Assembly (NCBI GenBank): GCA_002723015.1
Contig: PBNG01000037.1
Location: forward strand, 34,159-42,250
Direction: 5' to 3'
Source of the DNA: Roseibacillus sp.
Lineage (GTDB): Bacteria > Verrucomicrobiota > Verrucomicrobiae > Verrucomicrobiales > Akkermansiaceae
DNA: 8,092 nucleotides
Part shown: piece by piece, positions 1 through 7,116 of the stretch
Position numbering within the stretch: position 1 is the stretch's first letter
How the letters are laid out: each line of letters starts with the position of its first letter
Program-made: the position numbers and the translations under genes
The notes under the pieces: model-generated
Told to the model about the DNA's origin: nothing
The model's input: the letters and a program-made list of their open reading frames with translations, nothing else
The model's database searches: none

Positions 1-6
1 TTCTCC

Positions 7-1272
7 ATGCTGGTCGTGTTGAACGCTCTCGTGGCTCCTCAGGATGCGGGCTGGCTCTCTCTCAATGCAACTCCCTTTCTGATCCTGCCGGTTCTCCTGG
101 GCCTGAGGCATGGAACCCTCGGGGGATGTGTAGCTGGGCTTTTAGTCGCGGGACTTCTTTTGTTGGGAAGATACTGGAGTGGGCAGGCTGGAGCGCTCTC
201 TGACCACTACCCGGCTCTGGTTGCCTTGCCCCTTCTTGGCGCCCTTGTGGGGTGTGGATCAAGACAGAGAAACGAGTATGGAAGGCAACTCCGAGCGGAG
301 CGAGATCTCCTCCTTGAGGAAAAGCAGAAATACGCTGCTGAGCGTGAGTTGCTTGTTCTTTCCCGGCAGGATCTCCAGCAAAGGCTGGAGCTCAGTGGAA
401 TCGACGATAGTGCCATGGACGAGAACTTTGCGGGGTTGCATGAGGCTCCGGGCTTTTTTCTTCCTGCTGCGATCCTTGAGGGGCTGGCCCAGCTAACGCA
501 AACGACTCACGCCGCTGTTTACGAGCTGCCCTGCGCGCGGAGCTTCGCAAGTCTCACTCGGGTCAGCTCGATCGGTGGTGTCGAGTCCTTTCCTGAGTAT
601 CTGCGTGAGGAGGACCACCCAATTGTTTCCGAGGCTCTGGACCGGAGCTGCTTTCTTGTGCAAAAATCTCTGTTGGAAACGCCCTCGGCCAGAAGAGCCG
701 GGTATCTTGCCGCCTACCCGATCTGCAGATCCGGGAACGCGCCCTCTCATCTTCTGATCGTACAAGATCTGCCCACCGAGAAAATCAGCTCCAGTACCTT
801 CGACCTGATGAAGGCAGTCTGCGACCGCGTGGGAGGTAGTTCGAAAGCCTTCATCCCTGAGGAGCTTGACAGCCGGGCCGTTAACCAGCTGGAATTCTAT
901 GCGGCATTGGAGAGCGCTTCCAGGACTCACGATTCCTATGCGATCCCCTCGACCCTCGTCCGAGTTCCCTTTGATTTTTCAAGCGAAACGGATCCCCGGG
1001 AGGCTTTTTGCGAGCTTCTGGAGATGCTGCCAACGCAGACACTCCTGAGCAATTATCATGAAAACGGGCAGAGGGCCCTGCTTTTCCTGCTGCCCGCGAA
1101 TTCTGACCCGGCAGTCAGGGACGGCCTCAGGGATCTGTTCTGTGACTTTGTAGCAGGGCTGGGGATGGGGCAGCGCTGTGTGCCCCACTTTGTCATGACC
1201 CGCCCTGGTCATTCCGCTCAGCAACTATGGGGCGAACTTCTGGCCTCGGACCAGGATGTTGCCTCGCGCTAG
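7..1272 (+). CDS. PelD-like membrane protein with GAF and degenerate GGDEF domains (probably 5'-truncated by window)
   Basis: The architecture resembles PelD, the inner-membrane c-di-GMP receptor of Pel exopolysaccharide export. Three or four hydrophobic segments lie within residues 1-84 (about 1-10, 22-37, 38-55, 67-83). A charged, probably coiled-coil stretch covers about 85-130, a GAF-like domain about 145-275, and a degenerate GGDEF-like domain about 290-415. In the last domain, 'LVRVPFDF' (317-324) and 'NGQRALLFLLP' (353-363) sit where GGDEF proteins have their first beta strand and the GGDEF hairpin. The GGDEF residues are replaced by GQRAL, so cyclase activity is not expected. The RxxD c-di-GMP site expected just upstream reads T-L-L-S (345-348). 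The frame is open to the window edge and the first membrane segment looks incomplete, so the true start is probably upstream and ATG at 7 is only the first one visible. No pel gene follows; the next gene converges on it. PelD assignment is inference from architecture and motif spacing; a generic GAF sensor protein is the alternative. Confidence 0.55.
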   Translation: MLVVLNALVAPQDAGWLSLNATPFLILPVLLGLRHGTLGGCVAGLLVAGLLLLGRYWSGQAGALSDHYPALVALPLLGALVGCGSRQRNEYGRQLRAERDLLLEEKQKYAAERELLVLSRQDLQQRLELSGIDDSAMDENFAGLHEAPGFFLPAAILEGLAQLTQTTHAAVYELPCARSFASLTRVSSIGGVESFPEYLREEDHPIVSEALDRSCFLVQKSLLETPSARRAGYLAAYPICRSGNAPSHLLIVQDLPTEKISSSTFDLMKAVCDRVGGSSKAFIPEELDSRAVNQLEFYAALESASRTHDSYAIPSTLVRVPFDFSSETDPREAFCELLEMLPTQTLLSNYHENGQRALLFLLPANSDPAVRDGLRDLFCDFVAGLGMGQRCVPHFVMTRPGHSAQQLWGELLASDQDVASR

Positions 1273-1315
1273 GGAGATTCTAAACCGGCTCCCGCTGGCG
1301 GGCACGTCCTGGTAA

Positions 1316-1477
1316 TTATCCGCCCTCGAAGGCATCGCCATACTTCCGCAGGACGTCCGCACTTGAGGCCTCGGTCTTGACCACGCGCCCACCTACCTTG
1401 ATCCGTGCGATACATCCTATCAGGGCGTCACGGCTCCTTTGCGACCTTGTGGCGCTGACCGCGCCACTCCCGCGACA
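1316..1477 (-). pseudogene. In-frame C-terminal continuation of the secreted protein beyond TGA
   Basis: Reading on in the same minus-strand frame past the TGA gives 53 sense codons and then TAA at 1316-1318. The translation starts with a short Cys/Gly/Ser-rich linker (CRGSG) and then contains 'SRDALIGCIARIKVGGRVV', 'KTEASSADVLRKYGDAFEGG'. This alternates hydrophobic and polar residues like a terminal beta-hairpin and resembles, from memory, the C-terminal ends of related verrucomicrobial exported proteins. The whole frame would make a 245-codon product (1316-2053). Explanations are a recent nonsense mutation (CGA to TGA is one transition), a sequencing error, or UGA recoding. The region also explains what the otherwise empty 205-bp gap between the two converging reading frames is; the true gap after 1272 is then only 43 bp. 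Confidence 0.6.
1449..1467 (-). other. Hairpin 11 nt after the in-frame TGA
   Basis: A perfect 7-bp stem (GTGGCGC / GCGCCAC) closes a 5-nt loop, GGUCA in the minus-strand RNA. The loop begins 17 nt after the TGA at 1478-1480. It is not followed by a T tract, so it is a poor intrinsic terminator. Position and loop composition resemble the E. coli fdhF SECIS element, whose apical loop carries GGUC at a similar distance from UGA. The bulged uridine important for SelB binding in fdhF is not evident here. It may simply be a GC-rich coincidence. Confidence 0.3.
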
Positions 1478-2053
1478 TCATGTTGAACCGGCCACCGCGG
1501 TCACGGTCCCTGCCTTGTAATAACTCGTCAGCGGAATGCCTTCGATGCTGATATTCTCGTCGTAATTAGGCACGAGTGCAGTGAGATCTCTGCTGCCGCG
1601 CTTGATGGACCTGACGCCATTGCCGTTCGTTGAGTCCTTCCGATAAATGACCAGAAAGTCTACGGAGACATCCTGGATTGGCCGTCGCAGGTAATTCCTG
1701 ATTTCGATTTTGTATCCCCCGTTGTAGGTGCTGGTCTTGGTGCTGCCAGTTCGTGCGCTCCCCGTCTTCGTGACATTCTCGTAAAACATCATCCTCAACC
1801 CTCCGGCGGCCTCCAGCTCCACAGCACGACTTTCTACAAAGATACGATGCTCCTTTGAGAGAAGGTCGATTCTGAATGTGACGGGTCGCAGGGTGGATTT
1901 CTTCTGGACGGTGACTTTCTTGGCAAGCGGGTCATAGCCAACGAGGCGTCCTTGGAAGGACTTGGTCTTGTCGGCATTTTCGAAATCGCGCCACTCTATC
2001 TCTGCCATGGCGGGGGGACCAAAAACAAGGAGGAGGAAGATGAGTTTCTTCAT
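1478..2053 (-). CDS. Secreted SHD1-like domain protein, ending at an in-frame TGA
   Basis: A 191-residue exported protein of unknown function. The N-terminus has two lysines, a hydrophobic core (LIFLLLVFG) and a plausible signal peptidase I site after AMA (about residue 17). Residues about 20-80 contain W-R-D-F, a small beta-rich unit (GRLVGYDPLAKKVTVQKK) and 'LLSKEHRIFVESRA', resembling the SHD1-like repeats frequent in exported proteins of Verrucomicrobiota and Planctomycetes. The second half (about 85-190) looks like a beta-sandwich ending 'EGIPLTSYYKAGTVTAVAGST'. The TGA at 1478-1480 is probably not the ancestral end, because coding character continues in frame for 53 codons (separate entry). 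The start is ATG at 2051-2053, placed by the signal peptide; no Shine-Dalgarno is visible. The gene lies 55 bp downstream of prfB on the same strand and could be co-transcribed. Family placement is from recalled sequence style, not a search. Confidence 0.7.
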   Translation of the reverse strand: MKKLIFLLLVFGPPAMAEIEWRDFENADKTKSFQGRLVGYDPLAKKVTVQKKSTLRPVTFRIDLLSKEHRIFVESRAVELEAAGGLRMMFYENVTKTGSARTGSTKTSTYNGGYKIEIRNYLRRPIQDVSVDFLVIYRKDSTNGNGVRSIKRGSRDLTALVPNYDENISIEGIPLTSYYKAGTVTAVAGST

Positions 2054-2062
2054 CAGTCGGGA

Positions 2063-2090
2063 ATACTAGCAGATCTTGCGGGGGAGCCAA
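2063..2090 (-). promoter_or_regulatory. Candidate sigma70-type promoter for the secreted-protein gene
   Basis: On the minus strand, TTGGCT (2085-2090) and TAGTAT (2063-2068) are separated by 16 nt in the 55-bp gap after prfB. The -10 box ends 9 nt before the ATG, so a transcript would have almost no leader, which would fit the missing Shine-Dalgarno. Short matches like this are common by chance. Confidence 0.2.
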
Positions 2091-2108
2091 CTTCCAATCG
2101 TCGGGAAC

Positions 2109-3228
2109 TCATGAGCTTTTCCTGCCGCGGAGCATGGCCTCGATGAATGGGTCGAGGTCGCCGTCCATCACCGCTTGAATGTTACCGGTTTCGCATCCTG
2201 TCCGCAGGTCCTTGACCATCTGGTATGGTTGGAAGACGTAGGACCTGATCTGACTCCCAAAGCCAATTTCCCCTTTTTCGCCGTAGGTGCGATCGGCTTC
2301 TGCTTTCTGCTTGTCCTCTTCAATCTGGTAGAGTTTGGCCTTCAGGAGTTCCCAAGCCAGCTCCCGGTTCCGCAATTGTGACCGCTCCTGAGTGCAACGA
2401 ATAATGATGCCCGATGGCTTGTGCTTCATGATTACCGCGGTCTCCACCTTGTTCACATTCTGCCCGCCTTTTCCACCGGAGCGGGTGGTCTGGATCTCGA
2501 CCTCGCTCTCGGGTATTTCGATGTTGATGTCATTTGAGATCTCCGGGGTACAATCGATTGCGACGAAGGAGGTGTGGCGTTTCCCTGCGGCATCGAAGGG
2601 GGATATACGAACAAGACGATGAACCCCACGCTCGTTCTTGAGGTATCCATAGGCATATTCTCCTTCAATTTTGAGAGCCGCACTTGAGATCCCAGCGCCT
2701 TCTCCTTCCTGCTCATCGGTGATGGAAACCTTGAAGCCCCGGCTATCGGCCCATCTCATATACATACGCTGCAACATCTGGGCCCAGTCAAAGGCCTCCG
2801 TTCCGCCTGCCCCTGCCTGAATGGAGAGGTAGGCGTTGTTAGGGTCCGAAGGCTTATCGAGCAGGGTGACCAGCTCAAAGCCATCCACATCCCCCTCCAG
2901 AGAAAGGAATTCGGAAACTGCTTCTCGAGCTGAATCGGCATCGTCAAATTCCCGCGCGAGTTCGATTCCCGCCTCAATATTCTGCATGCGCTCCTCAAGC
3001 TTCATGAAAGGATGGAGCTTTCCCTTGAGGCGGCTGGCTTCCCGAACGGTTTTCTGGGCTGCATTCTGGTCGTTCCAGAAATCTGGAGCCTCCATCCTCT
3101 TATCGATGTCAGCGATGGTGTCTTCCAGCTGAGGGACGTCAAAGGTACCTCCGGAGTTCCGACAACCGGCCCTTGAGAGCAGCGGTGTCGAGCGCCTGGA
3201 GGTCATCGCTGAATGTATTTTCGGCCAT
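2109..3228 (-). CDS. prfB: Peptide chain release factor 2 (programmed +1 frameshift)
   Basis: RF2 recognises UAA and UGA in the ribosomal A site and triggers peptidyl-tRNA hydrolysis. The product is assembled from two frames: 29 codons from ATG at 3226-3228 (MAENTFSDD...LRRYL), then UGA at 3139-3141, then a +1 shift to GAC (3138-3140) giving '...RRYLDVPQLED', for 372 residues in total; E. coli RF2 has 365. In the joined protein the stop-reading tripeptide SPF is at about 209-211 ([15 protein letters not shown]) and the catalytic GGQ at about 254-256 ([11 protein letters not shown]), the spacing known from E. coli. The usual coiled N-terminal domain precedes them, and '[21 protein letters not shown]' marks the C-terminal region. 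An ATG in the shifted frame at 3204-3206 is not the real start. An upstream in-frame ATG at 3253-3255 would add nine residues; I prefer 3228, which has GGAGAG just before it, although that spacing is short. Confidence 0.95.
3138..3153 (-). promoter_or_regulatory. RF2 autoregulatory +1 frameshift site
   Basis: The minus strand reads CGG AGG TAC CTT TGA C. It has an internal Shine-Dalgarno (GGAGG, 3148-3152), a 3-nt spacer, the slippery CTT, the poor stop context TGA C, and then the continuing frame. This is element-for-element the E. coli prfB arrangement (AGGGGG TAT CTT TGA C). Known mechanism: low RF2 slows termination at the UGA and favours the shift to CUUU, so RF2 controls its own synthesis. 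It also indicates a functional anti-Shine-Dalgarno in the host 16S rRNA. Confidence 0.95.
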
Positions 3229-3355
3229 CTCTCCGCGAGTGTGGGCCTGGCTCATGGGTAGTCAAGGAGCTCTTGAAGCAGCCTGAGCAGGGGGGGACTC
3301 TTTACCGGGGCAACCAATCCTTGCGAAGCTGCAGATCTTGCCCAGGGTGACTATT
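3229..3355. other. Divergent intergenic region between prfB and the lipoprotein gene
   Basis: This 127-bp gap should hold the promoters for both prfB (leftward) and the lipoprotein gene (rightward). I found no promoter convincing enough to call on either strand; the best prfB candidate is weak (TTCGCA, 17 nt, TAAAGA). No strong inverted repeat or operator-like palindrome was seen. Confidence 0.4.
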
Positions 3356-3808
3356 GTGTTCAACGACTGCATAAAAATTACCAGAACGACATTTCTTTTC
3401 GCTTCGGTCGTGCTGATGTGGGGGTGCAGTTCGACTGGGGATCGGGCGCGGCCAGATGCAGTCCTTTCCCGGAAAATTGAGTTCGCACCCCGTTACAATG
3501 TAGAGCGGGCGATTATCACTGTTTTTCGGGGGGATGGTTTTGAAATGGAGCCGGGGAGTGGAATGAGGGGAACATTTCGTTTTATTCGCGAGGGTGATTC
3601 CCTCGGGCAGGAACGGTTCGGGGATTGGTTCGGGTCCGGAGTCTTCCTGAGGGCGGAGGTGACCCTGATTGAAGTTGAGTTCGGGACCCATCGGGTATCC
3701 TGCCTTCTCGAGGCAGGCAACGGGGAGAATTTTGAGATCACTCAGGATGGTGGCGGCAGGGCCAGAGTCCTTTTGCGGCGGATAAGGAAACTGGCAGGAG
3801 TTCTATGA
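3356..3808 (+). CDS. Small predicted lipoprotein of unknown function
   Basis: A protein of about 150 residues that I do not recognise. With GTG at 3356 as start, the N-terminus reads MFNDCIKITRTTFLFASVVLMWGC: a short basic region, a hydrophobic core and a lipobox-like M-W-G-C with Cys24 as the lipidated residue. Met at -3 and Trp at -2 are less usual. This start has AGGG (3344-3347) 8 nt upstream. An earlier TTG at 3338 keeps the frame but has no ribosome-binding site and puts six extra residues (MPRVTI) ahead of a second valine. The mature part is polar and probably alpha/beta: 'NVERAIITVFRGDGFEMEPGSG' is followed by a beta-rich stretch ('GVFLRAEVTLIEVEFGTHRVSCLLEAG') and a basic tail (RVLLRRIRKL). 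The gene diverges from prfB and converges on deoD, the stops being 9 bp apart, so it is probably monocistronic. Confidence 0.65.
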   Translation: MFNDCIKITRTTFLFASVVLMWGCSSTGDRARPDAVLSRKIEFAPRYNVERAIITVFRGDGFEMEPGSGMRGTFRFIREGDSLGQERFGDWFGSGVFLRAEVTLIEVEFGTHRVSCLLEAGNGENFEITQDGGGRARVLLRRIRKLAGVL

Positions 3809-3817
3809 GCGGCACTC

Positions 3818-4528
3818 TCAGGAGATCGTTCCCAGCGCAACCCGAACCATATCGTTAAAAGTTGTTTGCCGTTCTTCTGAGGAGGTCGCTTCTCCGGTCC
3901 GGATGTGATCCGAGACCGTGCAGATCGCCAAGGCTCTCTTACCACATTCCGCAGCGCATCCATAAAGCCCGGCAGCTTCCATCTCAATGCCAAGAATCCC
4001 CATCCGCTCCATGACGTCAAACATGCCAGGATCCGGAGAATAAAAAAGGTCTGCCGAAAAGAGGTTTCCAGCCCTGACCGGGATTTCAAGGCCCTCAGCT
4101 GTGGAGACCGCTTTCCTAGCAAGATCGAAATCAGCGATTGCCGCAAAGTCGTGGCCATTGAACCGGCCCCGGTTGACCTTGGAGTCCGTGCATGCCCCCG
4201 TGCCAATCAGGATATCACGAAGGCCGACCCCGGAGTGAGAGGTCCCGCAGCTTCCTACCCGGATAATTGTTTCCACCTCATATTCGGTCCATAGTTCCTT
4301 GGCGTAAATGGAAATGGATGGAATGCCCATCCCGCTTCCCATGACCGAGACCCTGGAGCCGAGGTATTCACCGGTGAAGGCCAGCATGCCCCTCACCCCA
4401 TTGACCTGCTGCGCATCGGTCAGGAATGCCTCGGCAATGTGTTTCGCCCTGAGGGGGTCACCGGGCATGAGAACCGTCGGCGCGAAGTCTCCGGGACGAG
4501 CTTCGATGTGGGGTGTTGGTAGAGGCAT
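3818..4528 (-). CDS. deoD: Purine nucleoside phosphorylase, DeoD type
   Basis: Cytoplasmic hexameric-type phosphorylase that cleaves purine (deoxy)nucleosides with phosphate to free base plus (deoxy)ribose-1-phosphate. At 236 residues it matches E. coli DeoD (239) and is similar along its whole length. Known active-site residues are conserved with an offset of +3 from E. coli mature numbering: His7 (PTPHIEA), Arg27 (GDPLRAK), Arg46, Arg90 (IIRVGSCG), the E-M-E at 182-184 (GIEMEAAG), Ser206-Asp207 ([10 protein letters not shown]; the Asp protonates the base) and Arg220 (ERQTTFNDM). 'MGSGMGIPS' (63-71) is the phosphate/ribose-side glycine loop. The start is set by the PTPHIEA alignment. The gene begins 15 bp after deoB and has no obvious Shine-Dalgarno, so translation may be coupled to deoB. 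It is the last gene of the operon. Confidence 0.97.
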   Translation of the reverse strand: MPLPTPHIEARPGDFAPTVLMPGDPLRAKHIAEAFLTDAQQVNGVRGMLAFTGEYLGSRVSVMGSGMGIPSISIYAKELWTEYEVETIIRVGSCGTSHSGVGLRDILIGTGACTDSKVNRGRFNGHDFAAIADFDLARKAVSTAEGLEIPVRAGNLFSADLFYSPDPGMFDVMERMGILGIEMEAAGLYGCAAECGKRALAICTVSDHIRTGEATSSEERQTTFNDMVRVALGTIS

Positions 4529-4543
4529 CTTGGTGAATGGGAT

Positions 4544-5764
4544 TCAGATAAGAGAAGTTCCTTTTGGCAAAGGCTCCAGAGAAAAATATTCAGCGATGGT
4601 CTGTCCGATATCGGCAAATGTTTCCCGTGCTCCGAGGCAGGTTCCGGCGGCAACCCTGTTACCGGCCAAGAGAACAGGAATATCCTCCCTCGTGTGGTCA
4701 GTTCCCGGCCATGTAGGATCATTGCCATGATCTGCGGCAATGATCAGGAGATCACGTGGTTGCATCGCGGAGAGCAGGGAAGGCAGGCAGCTGTCGAACT
4801 GTTGAAGAGCCTCGCCATAACCCCGGGCGTCCCGGCGGTGGCCGTAGACAGCATCGAAATCCACAAAGTTGGTCATCACGATGCTATGGTCTCCGCTCTG
4901 CTCCATGGCGGAGAGAGTTTCCCTCCAGAGTGCGGGGTGTCCATGAGCTCTGATTTCCCGGGTAATACCTGCGCCGGCATAGATATCAGCGATCTTGCCA
5001 ACCCCTGTCACAGAGCCGCCCGCCTTGCTAACTTTCTCGAGAATGGTGGGGGAAGGAGGAGCCATGGAAAAATCGCGGCGGTTGCCAGTCCTCTTGAAAC
5101 TGCCGGCGCTACTGCCGACAAACGGCCGAGCAATGACGCGGCCGATGGTCAGGTCGCTCTGGTCGAGGAGGCGACGGAGGCACCGACAAAGCTCGAAGAG
5201 TCGCTCAAGTCCAAAATGATCCTCATGGCCAGCAACCTGAAAAACGCTGTCGGCGGAAGTATAGAAGATGGGCTTCTCGGTCGTTATGTGCTCCTGCCCC
5301 AGCTGATTGATTATCTCTGTTCCTGATCCGTGGCAGTTCCCCAATGAATCTGGAACAAGGCAGCGATCGGTAATTTGGCAGCCAAGCGTTTCTGGAAAGA
5401 ATGGGATGCTCCGGGGGAAGTATGACCAATCAAAAGGAACCGGGACTCCGGCGATTTCCCAATGACCGCTAGGGGTATCTTTTCCGTGGCTCAATTCCCG
5501 GGCCGAGGCCCAGGCTCCATCGATCCGCTCAGGGGATTCCATCCCCGCAGGATAAGACCCATTCTTGAGCTTATACGACTCGAGAAGTCCAAGTCGCGCG
5601 AGGTTGGGGAGTTGGAGAGGGATTCCAGTGAGGGAGAATGTCTCTGCGATATGACCAAGAGTATCTGCGCCTTCATCCGTAAAGCCGGGCCCTCCAAAGG
5701 CGGAGGCGTCGGAAGCGCTCCCTATTCCTAGAGAGTCCATGATCAGGAGAATCACGCGGTTCAT
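4544..5764 (-). CDS. deoB: Phosphopentomutase
   Basis: Interconverts ribose- or deoxyribose-1-phosphate and the 5-phosphate, linking nucleoside breakdown to pentose-phosphate metabolism. At 406 residues it has the usual length and belongs to the alkaline-phosphatase superfamily. Dimanganese-centre ligands are all present: Asp10 (LIMDSLGIG), Asp304 and His309 (NFVDFDAVYGHRRD), Asp345-His346 (AADHGND) and His357 (GTDHTREDIPVLL). The activating phospho-threonine is Thr97 in 'GKDTPSGHWEIAG'. The spacing among Asp304, His309, Asp345, His346 and His357 matches the structurally characterised Bacillus enzyme, with an offset of 18. The cap domain lies between about 100 and 300. The ATG overlaps the deoA stop by 4 bp (ATGA at 5761-5764) without a Shine-Dalgarno, indicating translational coupling. 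Its substrates are the products of DeoA and DeoD on either side. Confidence 0.98.
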   Translation of the reverse strand: MNRVILLIMDSLGIGSASDASAFGGPGFTDEGADTLGHIAETFSLTGIPLQLPNLARLGLLESYKLKNGSYPAGMESPERIDGAWASARELSHGKDTPSGHWEIAGVPVPFDWSYFPRSIPFFPETLGCQITDRCLVPDSLGNCHGSGTEIINQLGQEHITTEKPIFYTSADSVFQVAGHEDHFGLERLFELCRCLRRLLDQSDLTIGRVIARPFVGSSAGSFKRTGNRRDFSMAPPSPTILEKVSKAGGSVTGVGKIADIYAGAGITREIRAHGHPALWRETLSAMEQSGDHSIVMTNFVDFDAVYGHRRDARGYGEALQQFDSCLPSLLSAMQPRDLLIIAADHGNDPTWPGTDHTREDIPVLLAGNRVAAGTCLGARETFADIGQTIAEYFSLEPLPKGTSLI

Positions 5765-7089
5765 GTCGATGCAACACGCTCGTGAACAACAGGGGAAATT
5801 TCCGGGAGACGGGAATCGACGGTAAATACCGAGCGCAGTTCGTTTGCGGCCTTGAGGGCGGATTCTTCCGTGGACGCATGAATTAAGGCAAGGGGAGTTT
5901 CCTGGTTTAACTTGTCCCCGAGGCCGGCAATGCGACTAAGGCCTACCCCGGGGTCAATGGTCTGGTCTGGCTTGCTCCGGCCTCCTCCCAGTTTCACGAC
6001 AACCAGGCCGAGTTCACGGGTATCTATGGAAGTGACGAATCCATCATGAGGGGGAAGGACCTCCTTTGTGACCGGAGCAAGCGGAAGGTGGTGCGCGGGA
6101 CGGTCGAGGAGGTCCGGAGGGCCTCCCAGTGAGCAGACCATCTCCGCGAAGCGCTCCGCTGCCTGCCCGGAGTCCAGAGCGGTCTGGAGTATTTCGAGGG
6201 CCTCGCTCGCAGAGACTGCCAGCCCTGAAGTCTGAAGAACTTCCGAGCAGAGAGCCAGAGTTACCTCTTCCAGTCGTTTGTTGCGCTCATTACCTGTCAG
6301 AAAATCAATCGCCTCACGCACCTCGATGGCATTCCCTGCGCTGGAGGCGAGGCTTTGATTCATGTCAGTCAGCAGTGCGGAGGTGGGAGTTCCGGCCGCG
6401 GTTGCCACCTCGGATATGCTTCGTGCCAGCGCCCGGGATTGCTCAGTGGTAGCCATGAACGCTCCATTTCCGACCTTGACGTCCATTACCAAGGCATCGA
6501 GTCCGGCGGCAAGCTTCTTGGAGAGAATGGAAGCTGTGATAAGCCCTATCGATTCGACCGTAGCGGTGGTGTCCCGGATTGCATAGAGTCGTCTATCGGC
6601 TGGAGCAAGAAGATCAGTCTGTCCGATGATGGCAACGCCTGTCTCGGCAACTACTCTCTGGAAAAGTGAATTTTCCGGATGCGTATCGTATCCGGGTATC
6701 GCATCCAGTTTGTCCAGAGTCCCGCCCGTATGGCCGAGGCCCCGCCCGGAAATCATCGGGACGTAACCGCCGCAGGCAGCCAGCAGGGGACCCAGAATCA
6801 GGGAAACCAGATCTCCCACTCCGCCTGTGGAGTGCTTGTCGATTACTGGGCCCTCAAGATGAAGGTCCGACCAGTCAAGGACGCCCCCCGAGTCGCGCAT
6901 AGCAAGAGTAAGGCTCACGCATTCCTCAGGGCTCAGGCCCTGGAAGTAAACCGCCATCGCGAATGCCGCTGCCTGTCCTTCGCTGAGGCTCTTGTCGGTG
7001 AGACCCCGGATGAGACAATTAATTTCATCCTGGCTCAGGATGCAGCCATCGCGTTTTCGGCGGATAATTTCCTGGGGAAGAAAGTGCAT
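5761..7089 (-). CDS. deoA: Thymidine phosphorylase
   Basis: Phosphorolyses thymidine and deoxyuridine to base plus deoxyribose-1-phosphate in the cytoplasm. At 442 residues it is collinear with E. coli DeoA (440). The family signature SGRGLGHTGGTLDKLD is at 114-129 and the phosphate-binding loop DKHSTGGVGD at 84-93. The pyrimidine-contacting Arg172, Ser187 and Lys191 correspond to E. coli Arg171, Ser186 and Lys190. An N-terminal helical domain, the central alpha/beta domain and the C-terminal domain ('MDTRALG'-like 'IDTRELGLVVVKLGGGR') are all present. The overall match ('LAMRDSGGVLDW', 'ALLTDMNQSLASSAGNA') fits DeoA better than the broader pyrimidine-nucleoside phosphorylase Pdp. The start is ATG at 7087-7089, matching the E. 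coli N-terminus (MFLAQEIIRKKRDG); no clear Shine-Dalgarno precedes it. It begins 27 bp after xapX. Confidence 0.97.
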   Translation of the reverse strand: MHFLPQEIIRRKRDGCILSQDEINCLIRGLTDKSLSEGQAAAFAMAVYFQGLSPEECVSLTLAMRDSGGVLDWSDLHLEGPVIDKHSTGGVGDLVSLILGPLLAACGGYVPMISGRGLGHTGGTLDKLDAIPGYDTHPENSLFQRVVAETGVAIIGQTDLLAPADRRLYAIRDTTATVESIGLITASILSKKLAAGLDALVMDVKVGNGAFMATTEQSRALARSISEVATAAGTPTSALLTDMNQSLASSAGNAIEVREAIDFLTGNERNKRLEEVTLALCSEVLQTSGLAVSASEALEILQTALDSGQAAERFAEMVCSLGGPPDLLDRPAHHLPLAPVTKEVLPPHDGFVTSIDTRELGLVVVKLGGGRSKPDQTIDPGVGLSRIAGLGDKLNQETPLALIHASTEESALKAANELRSVFTVDSRLPEISPVVHERVAST

Positions 7090-7116
7090 GGGACTGGGGC
7101 CGATGCCGGGGTGAGC

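Noticed and set aside
493..930. 145-codon minus-strand frame opposite the PelD-like gene
   Set aside because: It lies inside the coherent GAF-domain coding sequence on the other strand, and its translation has no domain features.
1291..1302. Small inverted repeat CCCGCTGGCGGG between converging genes, as a terminator
   Set aside because: The stem is only 4 bp with a 4-nt loop and has no adjacent T tract on either strand.
2105..2120. Palindrome CTCATGAG followed by TTTT at the end of prfB, as a terminator
   Set aside because: It is a short perfect palindrome with no loop, located in and at the prfB stop. The T run is on the strand opposite to prfB transcription.
3204..3206. ATG as the start of an unshifted prfB
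   Set aside because: The residues between it and the frameshift point ([10 protein letters not shown]...) do not resemble an RF2 N-terminus. The frame from ATG 3226-3228 through the frameshift site gives '...LRRYLD', like E. coli 'LRGYLD'.
3742..4206. 154-codon minus-strand frame overlapping deoD in another frame
   Set aside because: The deoD frame carries all active-site residues. The alternative is Arg/Ser-rich out-of-frame translation and runs past the end of deoD into the lipoprotein gene.
4694..5326. 210-codon open frame on the plus strand opposite deoB
   Set aside because: It is fully antisense to deoB, whose metal ligands and length are intact. The translation has no recognisable domain or composition of a real protein, so it is a codon-bias shadow.
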